A stretch of DNA of 64,000 nucleotides from Alphaproteobacteria bacterium. Lineage in GTDB: Bacteria > Pseudomonadota > Alphaproteobacteria > Micropepsales > Micropepsaceae. The position numbers and the translations under genes were made by a program. The stretch lies in the NCBI GenBank assembly GCA_021325375.1, contig JAJPHG010000020.1, positions 62,001 through 126,000 of the forward strand, read 5' to 3'. Position 1 is the first letter of the stretch, and each line of letters begins with the position of its first letter. A model generated the notes under the pieces. The model was not told where the DNA came from. It ran no database searches and saw only the letters and a program-made list of their open reading frames with translations. This document shows positions 34,309 through 42,509 of this stretch, piece by piece.

Positions 34309-34398
34309 GCTGGAAGGCGAGCAATACGCAAAGGCTGGAATTCGATCAAGGCAGGCTATAGGTTGCGCGCGGGCGGGGGATTTGCAGGGCTGTATGCA

Positions 34399-35757
34399 AT
34401 GAAACCTGTCCTTTTTGCCGCCGTTTCGGTCTTTCTCGCCTGCACCGCGGCGGCGGCGCAGGACCAGGCCTGGCTTTCGGGCCTGACCGACGAGGAACTC
34501 ACCGCCGTCGACGGCTCGACGCTCACGCTCTCGCAGCAGGAAGGCCGCCTCGAGCTTTCCATCCGCATGCGCAGCGGCAGCGAGACGAACTCGAACTTCA
34601 ACTTCATCAACGAGAATCTCGGCACCGTGACGGACGAGGGCGACAAAGGCCAGGTCAGCGCCCTGTTCCGCCGCACCGATATCGGGCTCGAGATCCTCTA
34701 CGGCGACGGCCGCTCCGCGTCGCTGGTCGCCAACACGCAGGACGGTTTGACGCTCACGCGCCGCACGCCCACCGGCGAGAGCGGCTGCATGTCGTGGTAC
34801 CCCGCCGGGCACGCCTTCAGTCCCGATGAACGCCGCGCCGCGGTCGAGGCTTATGCCCAGAGCCTCGGCATCCAGCCCTCTTCGCCGACGCCCGCTGCGC
34901 CCGCGCCGTCCGGAAAGAAGCACAGGAAGCCCACGCCGCCACAACCGGCCGCGCATCCGGCATCGCTGCAGTCGCCTTGCGCGCCGGCGCTGCACGCGCC
35001 GAAGGCGCCTGTGACGGTGCGCTCCGCAACCGTGCACACCATCGACAACGACACGGCTCCGCCGCCACCGCCTGCCGCCCCGGCCGCTAAGCCCGTCGTG
35101 ATGGCCACGGCGCAACCCGCTCCCGCCGCCGCGGCGCCGCCGGCAGCTGCACAACCATCCTCCTATCGTTCGATCAAGCTCGCCTTCACGACCGCGCAGG
35201 CGGGACTGGCCGGACCGGATGCCGCGCGGCTCAGCATCTTCGTCGGCGAGTTCCTGACCTCGGGCACCAGCGCGCTTTCGATCATCCCGCCCAACGGCGC
35301 CGGGGCCGACGTCGCGGCGTTCTTCCGCGACCGGCTGGTGACGCTGGGCGTGCCGCCGGACCACATCGTGACGGGCACGCGCACCGCCGGCGACACGGAG
35401 CAGCGCGTCGAGCTCGGCTATGTCGGCTCGGCGAGCCAAGCGAATGCGGGCGCGTCGAGTTGCCTGGGCGTCGAGACCAACGGCGCCGATCTCGGCTTCC
35501 GCAACCGCTGCGCCTATGGCGTCCAGTTCGCCTATTGCGTGATCCGCAGCGCCGATCCCGCGCTCGCCTGCGAAAGCGGCTCGAAGGCGGGCCTGGTGGG
35601 GGCAGGGGGCTTCACGCCGGTCCTGCCCGGCAACGACACCAGGATCGCGGCCGAGCACGACATCCGCTGGGTCGCGTGCGACACCGAAGCGGGTAAGGTC
35701 GTCGCCCACATCGACCGCGCCGATCCGCCGTCCGGACGTTGCGAGCGCGCAAATTGA
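34399..35757 (+). CDS. Hypothetical exported protein with Pro/Ala linker and OmpA/CpaD-like segment
   Basis: The 452-residue protein has a signal peptide ending 'ACTAAAAQ'. Residues 20-150 form a domain with no family match. Then a long Pro/Ala-rich linker (about 160-255, 'PPPPPAAPAAKP') is followed by 'LAFTTAQAGLAGPDAARL' and 'FFRDRLVTLGVPPDHIV', which recall the OmpA or CpaD peptidoglycan-proximal domain in which a helix and strand alternate. The C-terminal 90 residues contain six cysteines, probably disulfide bonded. It precedes rlpA by 53 bp, so a role near the cell wall is plausible. The ATG at 34399 gives the signal peptide. Confidence 0.6.
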   Translation: MKPVLFAAVSVFLACTAAAAQDQAWLSGLTDEELTAVDGSTLTLSQQEGRLELSIRMRSGSETNSNFNFINENLGTVTDEGDKGQVSALFRRTDIGLEILYGDGRSASLVANTQDGLTLTRRTPTGESGCMSWYPAGHAFSPDERRAAVEAYAQSLGIQPSSPTPAAPAPSGKKHRKPTPPQPAAHPASLQSPCAPALHAPKAPVTVRSATVHTIDNDTAPPPPPAAPAAKPVVMATAQPAPAAAAPPAAAQPSSYRSIKLAFTTAQAGLAGPDAARLSIFVGEFLTSGTSALSIIPPNGAGADVAAFFRDRLVTLGVPPDHIVTGTRTAGDTEQRVELGYVGSASQANAGASSCLGVETNGADLGFRNRCAYGVQFAYCVIRSADPALACESGSKAGLVGAGGFTPVLPGNDTRIAAEHDIRWVACDTEAGKVVAHIDRADPPSGRCERAN

Positions 35758-35810
35758 GCCTGCGGCCCGCTTCCTGTAGCGTTACCCGGTCTGGGACGGC
35801 CGAATCTTTC

Positions 35811-36743
35811 ATGACGCCTTCGCTTCGAGGGATCAGCGCCACCATCGCGCTTGCCGTGCTGACGGCCGGCTGCGCGACGCAGCCGCCGCCGTCCACCTAC
35901 ACGCGCCCGCCCATCGCCTCGACCGGGCAGTACAAGGTCGGCAATCCTTATCAGATCGACGGCACCTGGTATTACCCGCGCGAGCAGCCCGACTATGACG
36001 AGACGGGCATCGCATCGTGGTACGGGCCGACCTTCTACGGCCACCAAACCGCGAACGGCGAGATCTACAACGCCGGCGACCTTACCGCCGCGCATCGCAC
36101 GCTGCCGATGCCGGTCAACGTGCGCGTGACCAATCTCGACAACGGCAAGTCGGTCGTGCTGCGCGTCAACGACCGCGGGCCCTACGCCAAGGGCCGCATC
36201 ATCGACGTGTCGGAGCAGGCGGCCAAGCTGCTCGGCTTCTACGGGCAGGGGACCGCGCGCGTGCGCGTCACCTATGTCGCGCGTGCCACGCAGCCCAACG
36301 GCGCGCCGCTGCCGACCGACACGCCGGTCGAGATCGCCTCCGCCGTCCCGGCCGTGCCGGTTCCGAAGGTCGAGACCGACCCGCTCGCCAACCTGCCCAA
36401 TGCCCCCATCGCGCCGCCGGTGCGCGTCGCGGCGCTCCCCAGGCCCGCGCCCGATCCGGTTCCCGCCGACGCCGGGGCGCCCACGGGCGTCGTGACGCAG
36501 GTGCCGGTGCCGGCTTCGACTCACCTCTACGTCCAGGTCGGTGCGTTCAGCTCCTACGAGAACGCGATGCGGATGCGCGAGCAGCTCGGCGACGATCTTC
36601 AGATATCGACCACACGGAAAGGCGGGCAAACCCTTTATCGCGTGCGCACCGCGCCCTTGAACACGACCGACGAGGCCGATGCGGCATTGGCGCGCCTGAG
36701 CGGACTTGGTAGTAACGACGCGCATATCGTCGTCGATCAATAG
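35811..36743 (+). CDS. rlpA: Septal ring lytic transglycosylase RlpA family lipoprotein
   Basis: The 310-residue lipoprotein has a lipobox 'LTAGC' near residue 21. Its double-psi barrel is present: 'GIASWYGPTFYGHQTANGE' and 'RVNDRGPYAKGRIIDVS', carrying the family's acidic residue. After a Pro-rich linker, the last 75 residues ('YVQVGAFSSYENAMRM...') are a SPOR domain that binds denuded septal peptidoglycan. The family cleaves peptidoglycan strands without stem peptides. It heads the conserved rlpA-dac-tmk order. An upstream ATG overlapping the previous gene is not used. Confidence 0.92.
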   Translation: MTPSLRGISATIALAVLTAGCATQPPPSTYTRPPIASTGQYKVGNPYQIDGTWYYPREQPDYDETGIASWYGPTFYGHQTANGEIYNAGDLTAAHRTLPMPVNVRVTNLDNGKSVVLRVNDRGPYAKGRIIDVSEQAAKLLGFYGQGTARVRVTYVARATQPNGAPLPTDTPVEIASAVPAVPVPKVETDPLANLPNAPIAPPVRVAALPRPAPDPVPADAGAPTGVVTQVPVPASTHLYVQVGAFSSYENAMRMREQLGDDLQISTTRKGGQTLYRVRTAPLNTTDEADAALARLSGLGSNDAHIVVDQ

Positions 36744-36764
36744 CGTCTTCCCCGGAGCGAGTTC

Positions 36765-37937
36765 ATGCGGCGTCTTCTTCTCACCGGCCTTTTCCTTCTC
36801 CTCGGCGCGGCGCCGGCCGCGGCAGCGATCGCGACCAGCGCCGAGCACGGCCTCATCATGGATGCCGACACGGGCGAGGTCTTGTGGGCCAAGGACGCTT
36901 TCGCGCCCATGCCGCCCGCCTCGATGAGCAAGCTGATGACGCTGGAGGTGCTCTTCCAGCATCTCAAGGACGGCCGCTTCAAGCTGACCGACACCTTGCC
37001 CGTCTCGCAGCGCGCCTGGAGCACGCAAGGCTCCAAGATGTTCGTCGCGCTGGGCGATCATGTGCCGATCGAGTCGCTCATCCGCGGCATCATCGTGGAT
37101 TCCGGCAACGACGCCTGCATCGTGGTCGCCGAAGGTATCGGCGGCACGGTCGAAGGCTTCGTAGGCCAGATGAACGCGCGCGCCAAGCAGCTTGGCCTGA
37201 CGCAGTCGCATTTCGTCAATCCCGACGGATTGCCCGATCCTCCGGGCCAGCTCATGTCCGCGAAGGACCTCGCGATGCTGGCGCGGCACCTGATCCGGGA
37301 CTATCCCGACTACTATCACTATTTCAGCGAGCCGTCGTTCACCTGGCACGACATCACCCAGCAGAACCGCGACAAGGTGCTGGACAAGCTCCCCGGCACG
37401 GACGGGCTCAAGACCGGCCACACCGACGCGGCGGGCTACGGCATCACGACGTCGGCGAAGCAAGGCGACCGGCGCCTGATCCTGGTGCTCAACGGCTTGC
37501 GCTATCCCGATCTCGACAAGTCGAGCTCGGCGCGGCAGGACTGGGTCGCGGGCCAGCGCCGCGGCGACGAGGCCGCGCGCGTCCTCGGTCTCGCCTTCCA
37601 CGAGTTCCGCAAATACCCGCTCTTCAACCCTGGCGACGTCGTCGGGCAAGCCGAGGTGTGGGGCGGCACCGCGAATTCGGTTCCGCTCACCGTCGCGGCG
37701 CCTGCCGCGCTCACGCTGCAGGTCGACTCGCGTCAGAGCATGAAGGTCGTCGTGAGCTACGACGGCCCTGTGCAGGCGCCGATCGCCGCGGGCCAGCGCA
37801 TCGCGACCCTGCACGTCACCGCGCCCGACTTCCCGGGCATGGACGTGCCGCTGATCGCGAAGAACTCGGTCTCCGGGACCGGCTTCTTCGGCAACATCAT
37901 GGTCGGCCTCGACGCCTTGTTCTCCCGGAAGAAATGA
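36765..37937 (+). CDS. dacA: D-alanyl-D-alanine carboxypeptidase (penicillin-binding protein 5/6 type)
   Basis: The 390-residue exported serine peptidase removes the terminal D-Ala from peptidoglycan pentapeptides. All three active-site motifs are visible: 'SMSK' at 53-56, 'SGN' at 113-115 and 'KTG' at 216-218. The C-terminal beta domain ('PLTVAAPAALTLQVDS') is followed by a region with hydrophobic and basic residues ('NIMVGLDALFSRKK') that likely anchors it to the membrane surface. The stop overlaps the tmk ATG (ATGA). It is in the rlpA-dac-tmk block typical of alphaproteobacteria. Confidence 0.92.
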   Translation: MRRLLLTGLFLLLGAAPAAAAIATSAEHGLIMDADTGEVLWAKDAFAPMPPASMSKLMTLEVLFQHLKDGRFKLTDTLPVSQRAWSTQGSKMFVALGDHVPIESLIRGIIVDSGNDACIVVAEGIGGTVEGFVGQMNARAKQLGLTQSHFVNPDGLPDPPGQLMSAKDLAMLARHLIRDYPDYYHYFSEPSFTWHDITQQNRDKVLDKLPGTDGLKTGHTDAAGYGITTSAKQGDRRLILVLNGLRYPDLDKSSSARQDWVAGQRRGDEAARVLGLAFHEFRKYPLFNPGDVVGQAEVWGGTANSVPLTVAAPAALTLQVDSRQSMKVVVSYDGPVQAPIAAGQRIATLHVTAPDFPGMDVPLIAKNSVSGTGFFGNIMVGLDALFSRKK

Positions 37938-38674
37938 GCATGCATCATCCCGCGGTATTTATTTCTTTCGAGGGCGGAGAAGGAGCCGGCAAATCGACGC
38001 AAGTGCGACGCTTGCTTGCAGCGATCGAGGAAAAAGGCATTCCTTGCATCACGACGAGAGAGCCGGGTGGGTCGCCAGGAGCAGAAGACATCCGACGGCT
38101 ACTGGTTCAAGGCGATATAGATCGATGGGAACCTGTAGCAGAGACTTTGCTTCTGTTTGCTGCGAGAGCGGATCACATAGCGCGCACGATAAAACCCGCC
38201 TTGTCCCAAGGCATCTGTGTGATCTGCGACCGGTTCACCGATTCGACATATGCCTACCAGGGCGTTGGAAGAGACCTGAATAGAGAAACGATCCGGCGGC
38301 TAGACACTCTAGCCACGGAAGATTTTCGACCAGACGTAACATTCATTTTGGATATCGATCCTGCCGTTGGCCTTGAAAGAACCATGACGCGCGCAATGCC
38401 GCTGTTTGATCCCGCAATGAAAGACCCCGACTCAACTGAGGCAAAGGCAGCATTGAATCGGCGCAAAGAAGCCAGATTCGAGCGGTTCGGAAAGTCTTTT
38501 CATCAAAAGCTAAGACAAGCCTTTCTTGACATAGCCAAGCGCTCTCCAGATCGATGCGTCGTTATTGACGCCTCCAAAAGTGAAGATGAGGTGGCTGCAG
38601 AAATTTGGAACGCTGTCTTGCTTCGTTTCGAACAACTCGGGGTTACGCCGCACCAGCGCAAATCAGTCGGATAG
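37934..38674 (+). CDS. tmk: Thymidylate kinase
   Basis: The 246-residue kinase phosphorylates dTMP to dTDP. The P-loop is 'FEGGEGAGKSTQ' at 12-23, the substrate motif 'DRFTDSTYAYQG' follows, and the C-terminal half retains a charged LID region. It is longer than many bacterial Tmk proteins (about 205-220). Composition is odd: GC is near 50% in sampled lines, against about 65% in dac upstream and holB downstream, and arginine is often AGA. The gene still starts by ATGA overlap with dac, so its position is native while its base usage is not. Confidence 0.93.
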   Translation: MSMHHPAVFISFEGGEGAGKSTQVRRLLAAIEEKGIPCITTREPGGSPGAEDIRRLLVQGDIDRWEPVAETLLLFAARADHIARTIKPALSQGICVICDRFTDSTYAYQGVGRDLNRETIRRLDTLATEDFRPDVTFILDIDPAVGLERTMTRAMPLFDPAMKDPDSTEAKAALNRRKEARFERFGKSFHQKLRQAFLDIAKRSPDRCVVIDASKSEDEVAAEIWNAVLLRFEQLGVTPHQRKSVG

Positions 38675-38695
38675 CCCGGACGCTTCGCGCCGGGC
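38674..38695. terminator. Possible transcript-end hairpin after tmk
   Basis: GCCCGG and CGC pair with GCG and CCGGGC around a TTC loop immediately after the tmk stop (38674-38695). No T-run follows, so it may be a Rho-assisted end or merely a stable hairpin in the 35-bp gap between convergent genes. Confidence 0.35.
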
Positions 38696-38709
38696 GATGA
38701 CGATCAGGA

Positions 38710-39039
38710 TCATCGATTCGACAACTGCACCGGGTTCCCGTCCGGGTCCTTGCCGTCGCAGAGGCAGAACGTGTCGCCCTGGTGCGCCTGGCCGAAGCGG
38801 GCGCCGCGGGCGAGGAGCTTCTCGCGCAGGGCGGGGACGTCCTTGGCGTAAAATACGATCTTCGGGCCTTTGCGGCCGGGCGAGGGCGGGCCGGAATGCA
38901 GCGCGATCCGCGCGGCCCCGGCGGCGAACTCGCGCCAGCCCTTCTCGGCCGTGACCTGCTTCAGCCCGAGCACTTTCCCGTAGAATTCGCTCATCTTCTC
39001 CATCTGAGCGGTGAACAGGATCACGCGCGCCAGTTTCAT
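38710..39039 (-). CDS. VOC-family (glyoxalase/bleomycin resistance) protein
   Basis: The 109-residue protein has a single beta-alpha-beta-beta-beta fold unit: 'ARVILFTAQMEKMSEFYGKVLGL' (strand plus helix), 'WREFAAGAARIALHSG', 'KIVFYAKDVPALREKL' and 'FCLCDGKDPDGNPVQL', the last carrying the typical DPDGN end. The putative metal His and Glu ligands are not certain. VOC proteins of this size dimerise and act as binding or isomerase units; the ligand is unknown. It is convergent to tmk and interrupts the usual tmk-holB pair. Confidence 0.82.
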   Translation of the reverse strand: MKLARVILFTAQMEKMSEFYGKVLGLKQVTAEKGWREFAAGAARIALHSGPPSPGRKGPKIVFYAKDVPALREKLLARGARFGQAHQGDTFCLCDGKDPDGNPVQLSNR

Positions 39040-39094
39040 GTACAGAACCTTCTTGGAAAATCACGCAGGAGCTTAGCTGATTTGAAGCACTGAC

Positions 39095-39147
39095 TGTCAT
39101 CCCCGGCCGAGCAGCACGACAGTGCTGCGAGGGGAAGGGGACCCAGG
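39095..39147. repeat. Hairpin repeat, left copy of an inverted pair
   Basis: This 53-bp unit (starting TGTCATCCCCGGCCGAG, ending AGGGGACCCAGG) is matched in reverse orientation at 39638-39690. The central hairpin is CAGCAC-GACA-GTGCTG here and CGACGC-AATA-GCGTCG in the mate when both are read in the same direction; three of six pairs differ and all remain complementary. Confidence 0.9.
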
Positions 39148-39172
39148 TGTAACGTCAAGCTCCGGGGCCGAT

Positions 39173-39589
39173 TTATTTCAGCAACGGATATGCGCCCAAG
39201 ATCACGCCGACAATACCTAGGACCACACCTAGTCCACCCGACCAGATCGCAATCCAAGTTGCGATCCTGGCGCCGGGATCGGCAGCTTTGGCGGCCCAGC
39301 GAACTGCCTCGGTCCAACTCACTTCCGCAAACGTGAAGGCTGCTTGGTCTTTCTCCGATAACTTAAGGCGATCGCGGCCAATGTCGTCGATCCGGATGAA
39401 ATTTTTCTCGCAATCGGGAAGTCCCCGGATGGAAAACAATGCCGACTTCTTGCCGTTCACGCAGACGCGACAAATTCGGCCTTCTCGAACGCCATCGCGC
39501 ACGCTTTCGTGGACACGAATGATGTCTTTATAGACATCGGTTTGTTTGGCCTCATGCACTGTAAACAGGTGCTCGCTGGAATCCGCCAT
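39173..39589 (-). CDS. Hypothetical tail-anchored membrane protein between inverted repeats
   Basis: I do not recognise this 138-residue protein. The N-terminal 110 residues are polar and cytosolic in character, with three cysteines ('GRICRVCVNGKK', 'LPDCEKNF') of which two are spaced CxxC. The last 25 residues ('IATWIAIWSGGLGVVLGIVGVI') form one membrane helix, so the protein is tail anchored. Base composition is lower in GC than the neighbours. The ATG at 39589 has a consensus AGGAGG site. It lies inside the 39095-39690 inverted-repeat pair and separates tmk and VOC from holB. Confidence 0.68.
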   Translation of the reverse strand: MADSSEHLFTVHEAKQTDVYKDIIRVHESVRDGVREGRICRVCVNGKKSALFSIRGLPDCEKNFIRIDDIGRDRLKLSEKDQAAFTFAEVSWTEAVRWAAKAADPGARIATWIAIWSGGLGVVLGIVGVILGAYPLLK

Positions 39590-39637
39590 CCTCGACCTCC
39601 TCACTGCAACTTCTGTACAGTAGCTCGCTTTTTTCTG

Positions 39638-39690
39638 CCTGGGTCCCCTTCCCCTCGCGACGCTATTGCGTCGCTCGGCCGGGGATGACA
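39638..39690. repeat. Hairpin repeat, right copy of an inverted pair
   Basis: The mirror copy of 39095-39147. Outer arms are identical over 17 and 20 bases; only the stem and loop differ. Its end is 10 bp upstream of the holB ATG and leaves no clear ribosome-binding site there. Confidence 0.9.
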
Positions 39691-39700
39691 TTGGTGCTTC

Positions 39701-40756
39701 ATGGCCAAGCGCGCGAAACCCGTCGAAATCGTTGAGATCGACCGCGTCGAGGGCTTCGCCCATCCGCGCGAGGCCGTGCGCCTTGCCGGCCAGGACGCGG
39801 CGCTCGCGCGCGCGGCGCGGGCGATCCGCGGCGGGCGTCCGCCGCAGGCCTGGCTGATCTCGGGACCGCCCGGGATCGGCAAGGCGACGCTCGCCTATCG
39901 CATCGCGCGCTATCTGCTCGCCTATGGCGCGACGGACGAGGGCCCGGCCGATCTTTCCGTGCCCGCGAACACGCCTGCGGCGATACAGGTCGCGGCGGGA
40001 TCGCATCCCGGCCTGCTCGTGCTCAAGCGCGGCGTCAATCCCGACACCGGCAAGCTGATGACGGTGCTCTCGGTCGACGAGATCCGAAAGCTCGCGGGCT
40101 TCTTCGGCATGACGTCGGGCGCGGGCGGCTGGCGCGTCGCCGTCGTCGACACCGCCGACGACATGAACGAGGCGGCCGCGAACGCGCTGCTCAAGCTGCT
40201 CGAGGAGCCGCCGTCGCGCGCGATGCTGCTGCTCGTCGCCAACGTGCCGGGGCGGTTGCTGCCGACCATCCGCTCGCGCTGCCAGCGTCTCGATCTCAGG
40301 CTGCTCGATGCGCAGACGCTGGACTGCGAATTGAAGACACTCCTTCCCGAATTGAAGGCGGATGAGCGCGCGTCGCTGGCACGGCTGAGCGGCGGCTCGC
40401 TCGGCATGGCGCTGACGCTCGCGGACGGCGAGGGTAGCGGGCTCGCCGCCGAGGCCGACCGCCTCATCGAGCAGGCCTCCGATCCCGACATCCCCGCGCT
40501 CATCGCCTTCGCCGACCGGATCGGCCGCGTCACAGACGGGCTCGAGGATTTCGGCGCCTTCCTGGTGCAGACGCTCGCCGAGCGCATCGTCGCGCGCGCG
40601 TCGAGCGGCGCGCGCGTGGACCGCTGGATCGACGCGCGCGAGCAGCTCATGCGCAGCTTCGCGCGCTCCACCGCGCTGCATCTCGATCCCAGGCAGACGG
40701 TGCTCGGCGCCGCGCGGATATTGAGCGGCGCCGCGCGCCGCGCGGGAGCGGTCTGA
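39701..40756 (+). CDS. holB: DNA polymerase III subunit delta'
   Basis: This 351-residue AAA+ protein is the delta-prime subunit of the clamp loader. It has 'GPPGIGKATL' (55-64) in the P-loop position, 'ALLKLLEEPPSRAMLLLVA' and 'TIRSRCQRL', the SRC motif shared by clamp-loader subunits. The alphaproteobacterial protein does not itself hydrolyse ATP efficiently. The ATG at 39701 lies 10 bp after a hairpin repeat and has no recognisable Shine-Dalgarno sequence. The last base of its stop is the first base of the tatD ATG (TGATG). The metG gene that often sits between holB and tatD is missing here. Confidence 0.93.
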   Translation: MAKRAKPVEIVEIDRVEGFAHPREAVRLAGQDAALARAARAIRGGRPPQAWLISGPPGIGKATLAYRIARYLLAYGATDEGPADLSVPANTPAAIQVAAGSHPGLLVLKRGVNPDTGKLMTVLSVDEIRKLAGFFGMTSGAGGWRVAVVDTADDMNEAAANALLKLLEEPPSRAMLLLVANVPGRLLPTIRSRCQRLDLRLLDAQTLDCELKTLLPELKADERASLARLSGGSLGMALTLADGEGSGLAAEADRLIEQASDPDIPALIAFADRIGRVTDGLEDFGAFLVQTLAERIVARASSGARVDRWIDAREQLMRSFARSTALHLDPRQTVLGAARILSGAARRAGAV

Positions 40757-41538
40757 TGCTCGTCGACTCGCATTGCCATCTCGACTTCAAGGAATTCGCG
40801 GCGGAGCTCGACGACGTCGTCGCGCGCGCGAAAGCGGCCGGCGTCGGCGTCTGCGTCAGCATCGGAACCAAGCTGCCGCAATTTGCGGGCGTGCGCGCCG
40901 TGGCGGAGCGCTTCCCCGACGTGTGGTGCAGCGTCGGCGTCCATCCACACGAAGCCGAGCACGAGCCGCTCGACGGTCCCGCGGTCCTGATCGAGCATGC
41001 CAAGCATCCCAAGGTCGTCGGCATCGGCGAAAGCGGCCTCGACTATTACTACGAGCGCAGCCCGCGCGAGGCGCAGCGCAGCAACTTCCGCCACCATATC
41101 GCCGCCGCGCGCGAGACGGGCCTGCCACTCATCGTCCATACCCGCGATGCCGACGACGACACGATCGATATCCTCGAGGACGAGATGGCGCGCGCGCCGT
41201 TTACGGGACTTCTGCATTGCTTCACCGGCACGCGGCGCTTGGCCGAGGCCGCGCTCGCGCTCGGCTTCTACATCTCGGCGTCGGGCATCGCGACGTTCAA
41301 GAACTCGGCCGAGCTGCGCGCTGTGCTCAAGGACGTGCCGCCGGACCGCTTGCTCGTGGAAACCGACGCGCCGTTCCTCGCCCCCATTCCCCATCGCGGC
41401 AAGCGCAACGAGCCGTCCTTCGTCGTGCATACCGCGGCGATGCTGGCCGAGCTCACCGGCACGACGCCGGAGGCGCTGGCGGATCGGACGACGGAGAATT
41501 TCTTCCGCCTGTTCACAAAAGTCGCGCGGCCTCAGTGA
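40756..41538 (+). CDS. TatD-family metal-dependent DNase/hydrolase
   Basis: A 260-residue TIM-barrel protein with 'DSHCHLD' (HxH metal pair) at residues 4-10, 'GIGESGLDYYY' with the bridging glutamate, 'IVHTRDAD' and 'LLHCFTGT', plus 'ETDAPFLAP'. TatD proteins are 3' to 5' exonucleases on single-stranded DNA and may act on DNA repair and D-aminoacyl substrates. Length is standard. Start overlaps holB by one base, and the stop overlaps the next gene by four (GTGA), so the three genes are translationally coupled. Confidence 0.92.
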   Translation: MLVDSHCHLDFKEFAAELDDVVARAKAAGVGVCVSIGTKLPQFAGVRAVAERFPDVWCSVGVHPHEAEHEPLDGPAVLIEHAKHPKVVGIGESGLDYYYERSPREAQRSNFRHHIAAARETGLPLIVHTRDADDDTIDILEDEMARAPFTGLLHCFTGTRRLAEAALALGFYISASGIATFKNSAELRAVLKDVPPDRLLVETDAPFLAPIPHRGKRNEPSFVVHTAAMLAELTGTTPEALADRTTENFFRLFTKVARPQ

Positions 41539-42353
41539 CGCTGGAAGCGACCATCCTGGGCTGCGGCTCCTCGGGCGGCGTGCCGCGGCTGGGCGGTGCG
41601 GACAACGCGGGCTATTGGGGCGCGTGCGACCCCACGAACCCCAAGAACCGGCGCCTGCGCTGCTCGCTTCTCGTGCGCCGCACATCCGCGGCCGGCGAGA
41701 CCGCTTTGCTCGTCGACACCTCGCCCGACATGCGCGAGCAGCTTCTCGCCGCGCGCTGCGGTGCGCTCGACGGCGTGCTGATCACCCACGACCACGCCGA
41801 CCAGCTCCACGGCCTCGACGACCTGCGCATGGTCGCGATCAACATGCGCCGCAAGGTCGACATCCACATGGACGAAACCACGGCTGAGGGCGTGCTCGCG
41901 CGCTTCGGCTATTGCTTCGTGCAGCCGGAAGGCAGCGGCTATCCGCCCATCGTCACGGCGCGGATGATCGAAGAGCCGTTCCGGCCGTTCGAGATCGTAG
42001 GGGCAGGGGGCCCGGTTTCTGTACAGAGCTTCTGGCAGCGACACGGCCGCATCCGCTCGCTCGGCTTCCGTTTCGGCCCGCTCGCCTATTCGAGCGACGT
42101 CGACGGCCTCGACGACGCGGCGTTCGAGGCGCTCGACGGCGTCGAGTGCTGGATCGTCGACACGCTGCGCTACACGCAACATCCGAGCCATGCCCACTTG
42201 GCCCTGACGCTCTCATGGATCGAGCGCGTGAAGCCCAAGCGCGCCATCCTCACCAACCTGCACACCGACCTCGACTACGAGACCTTACGGCGCGAGCTGC
42301 CGCCCGGCGTCGAGCCGGCGTATGACGGGATGCGGGTCGAGCTGTCCGTTTGA
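41535..42353 (+). CDS. PhnP-like MBL-fold metal-dependent hydrolase
   Basis: The 272-residue protein begins at a GTG overlapping the tatD stop. The zinc motif is 'THDHADQLHGLDDLR', with 'LLVDTSPDMREQ' before it, the arrangement of the PhnP/phosphodiesterase branch that follows tatD in many alphaproteobacteria. It likely hydrolyses a cyclic or linear phosphodiester. 'TLRYTQHPSHAHLALT' supplies the last histidine. A possible nucleic-acid or second-messenger substrate is conjecture. Confidence 0.88.
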   Translation: MTLEATILGCGSSGGVPRLGGADNAGYWGACDPTNPKNRRLRCSLLVRRTSAAGETALLVDTSPDMREQLLAARCGALDGVLITHDHADQLHGLDDLRMVAINMRRKVDIHMDETTAEGVLARFGYCFVQPEGSGYPPIVTARMIEEPFRPFEIVGAGGPVSVQSFWQRHGRIRSLGFRFGPLAYSSDVDGLDDAAFEALDGVECWIVDTLRYTQHPSHAHLALTLSWIERVKPKRAILTNLHTDLDYETLRRELPPGVEPAYDGMRVELSV

Positions 42354-42509
42354 AAAAAATTCAGGAGGTTCGATCGGGCCTAAGCAGGCACGAATGTGCT
42401 TTGTCGATCTTCAAGGGAAGACGCGGATTCCCGAACCGCGTTTCCGGTTCGCTTCGCTCGGGGCGCAACTGCGTGGATATAGCGGATTTGGTGTTTCGAG
42501 CGTGACGGT

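Noticed and set aside
34225-34398. Extended start of the exported protein running through tRNA-Ser
   Set aside because: The frame overlaps a complete tRNA gene and lacks coding character; the signal peptide begins at the ATG at 34399.
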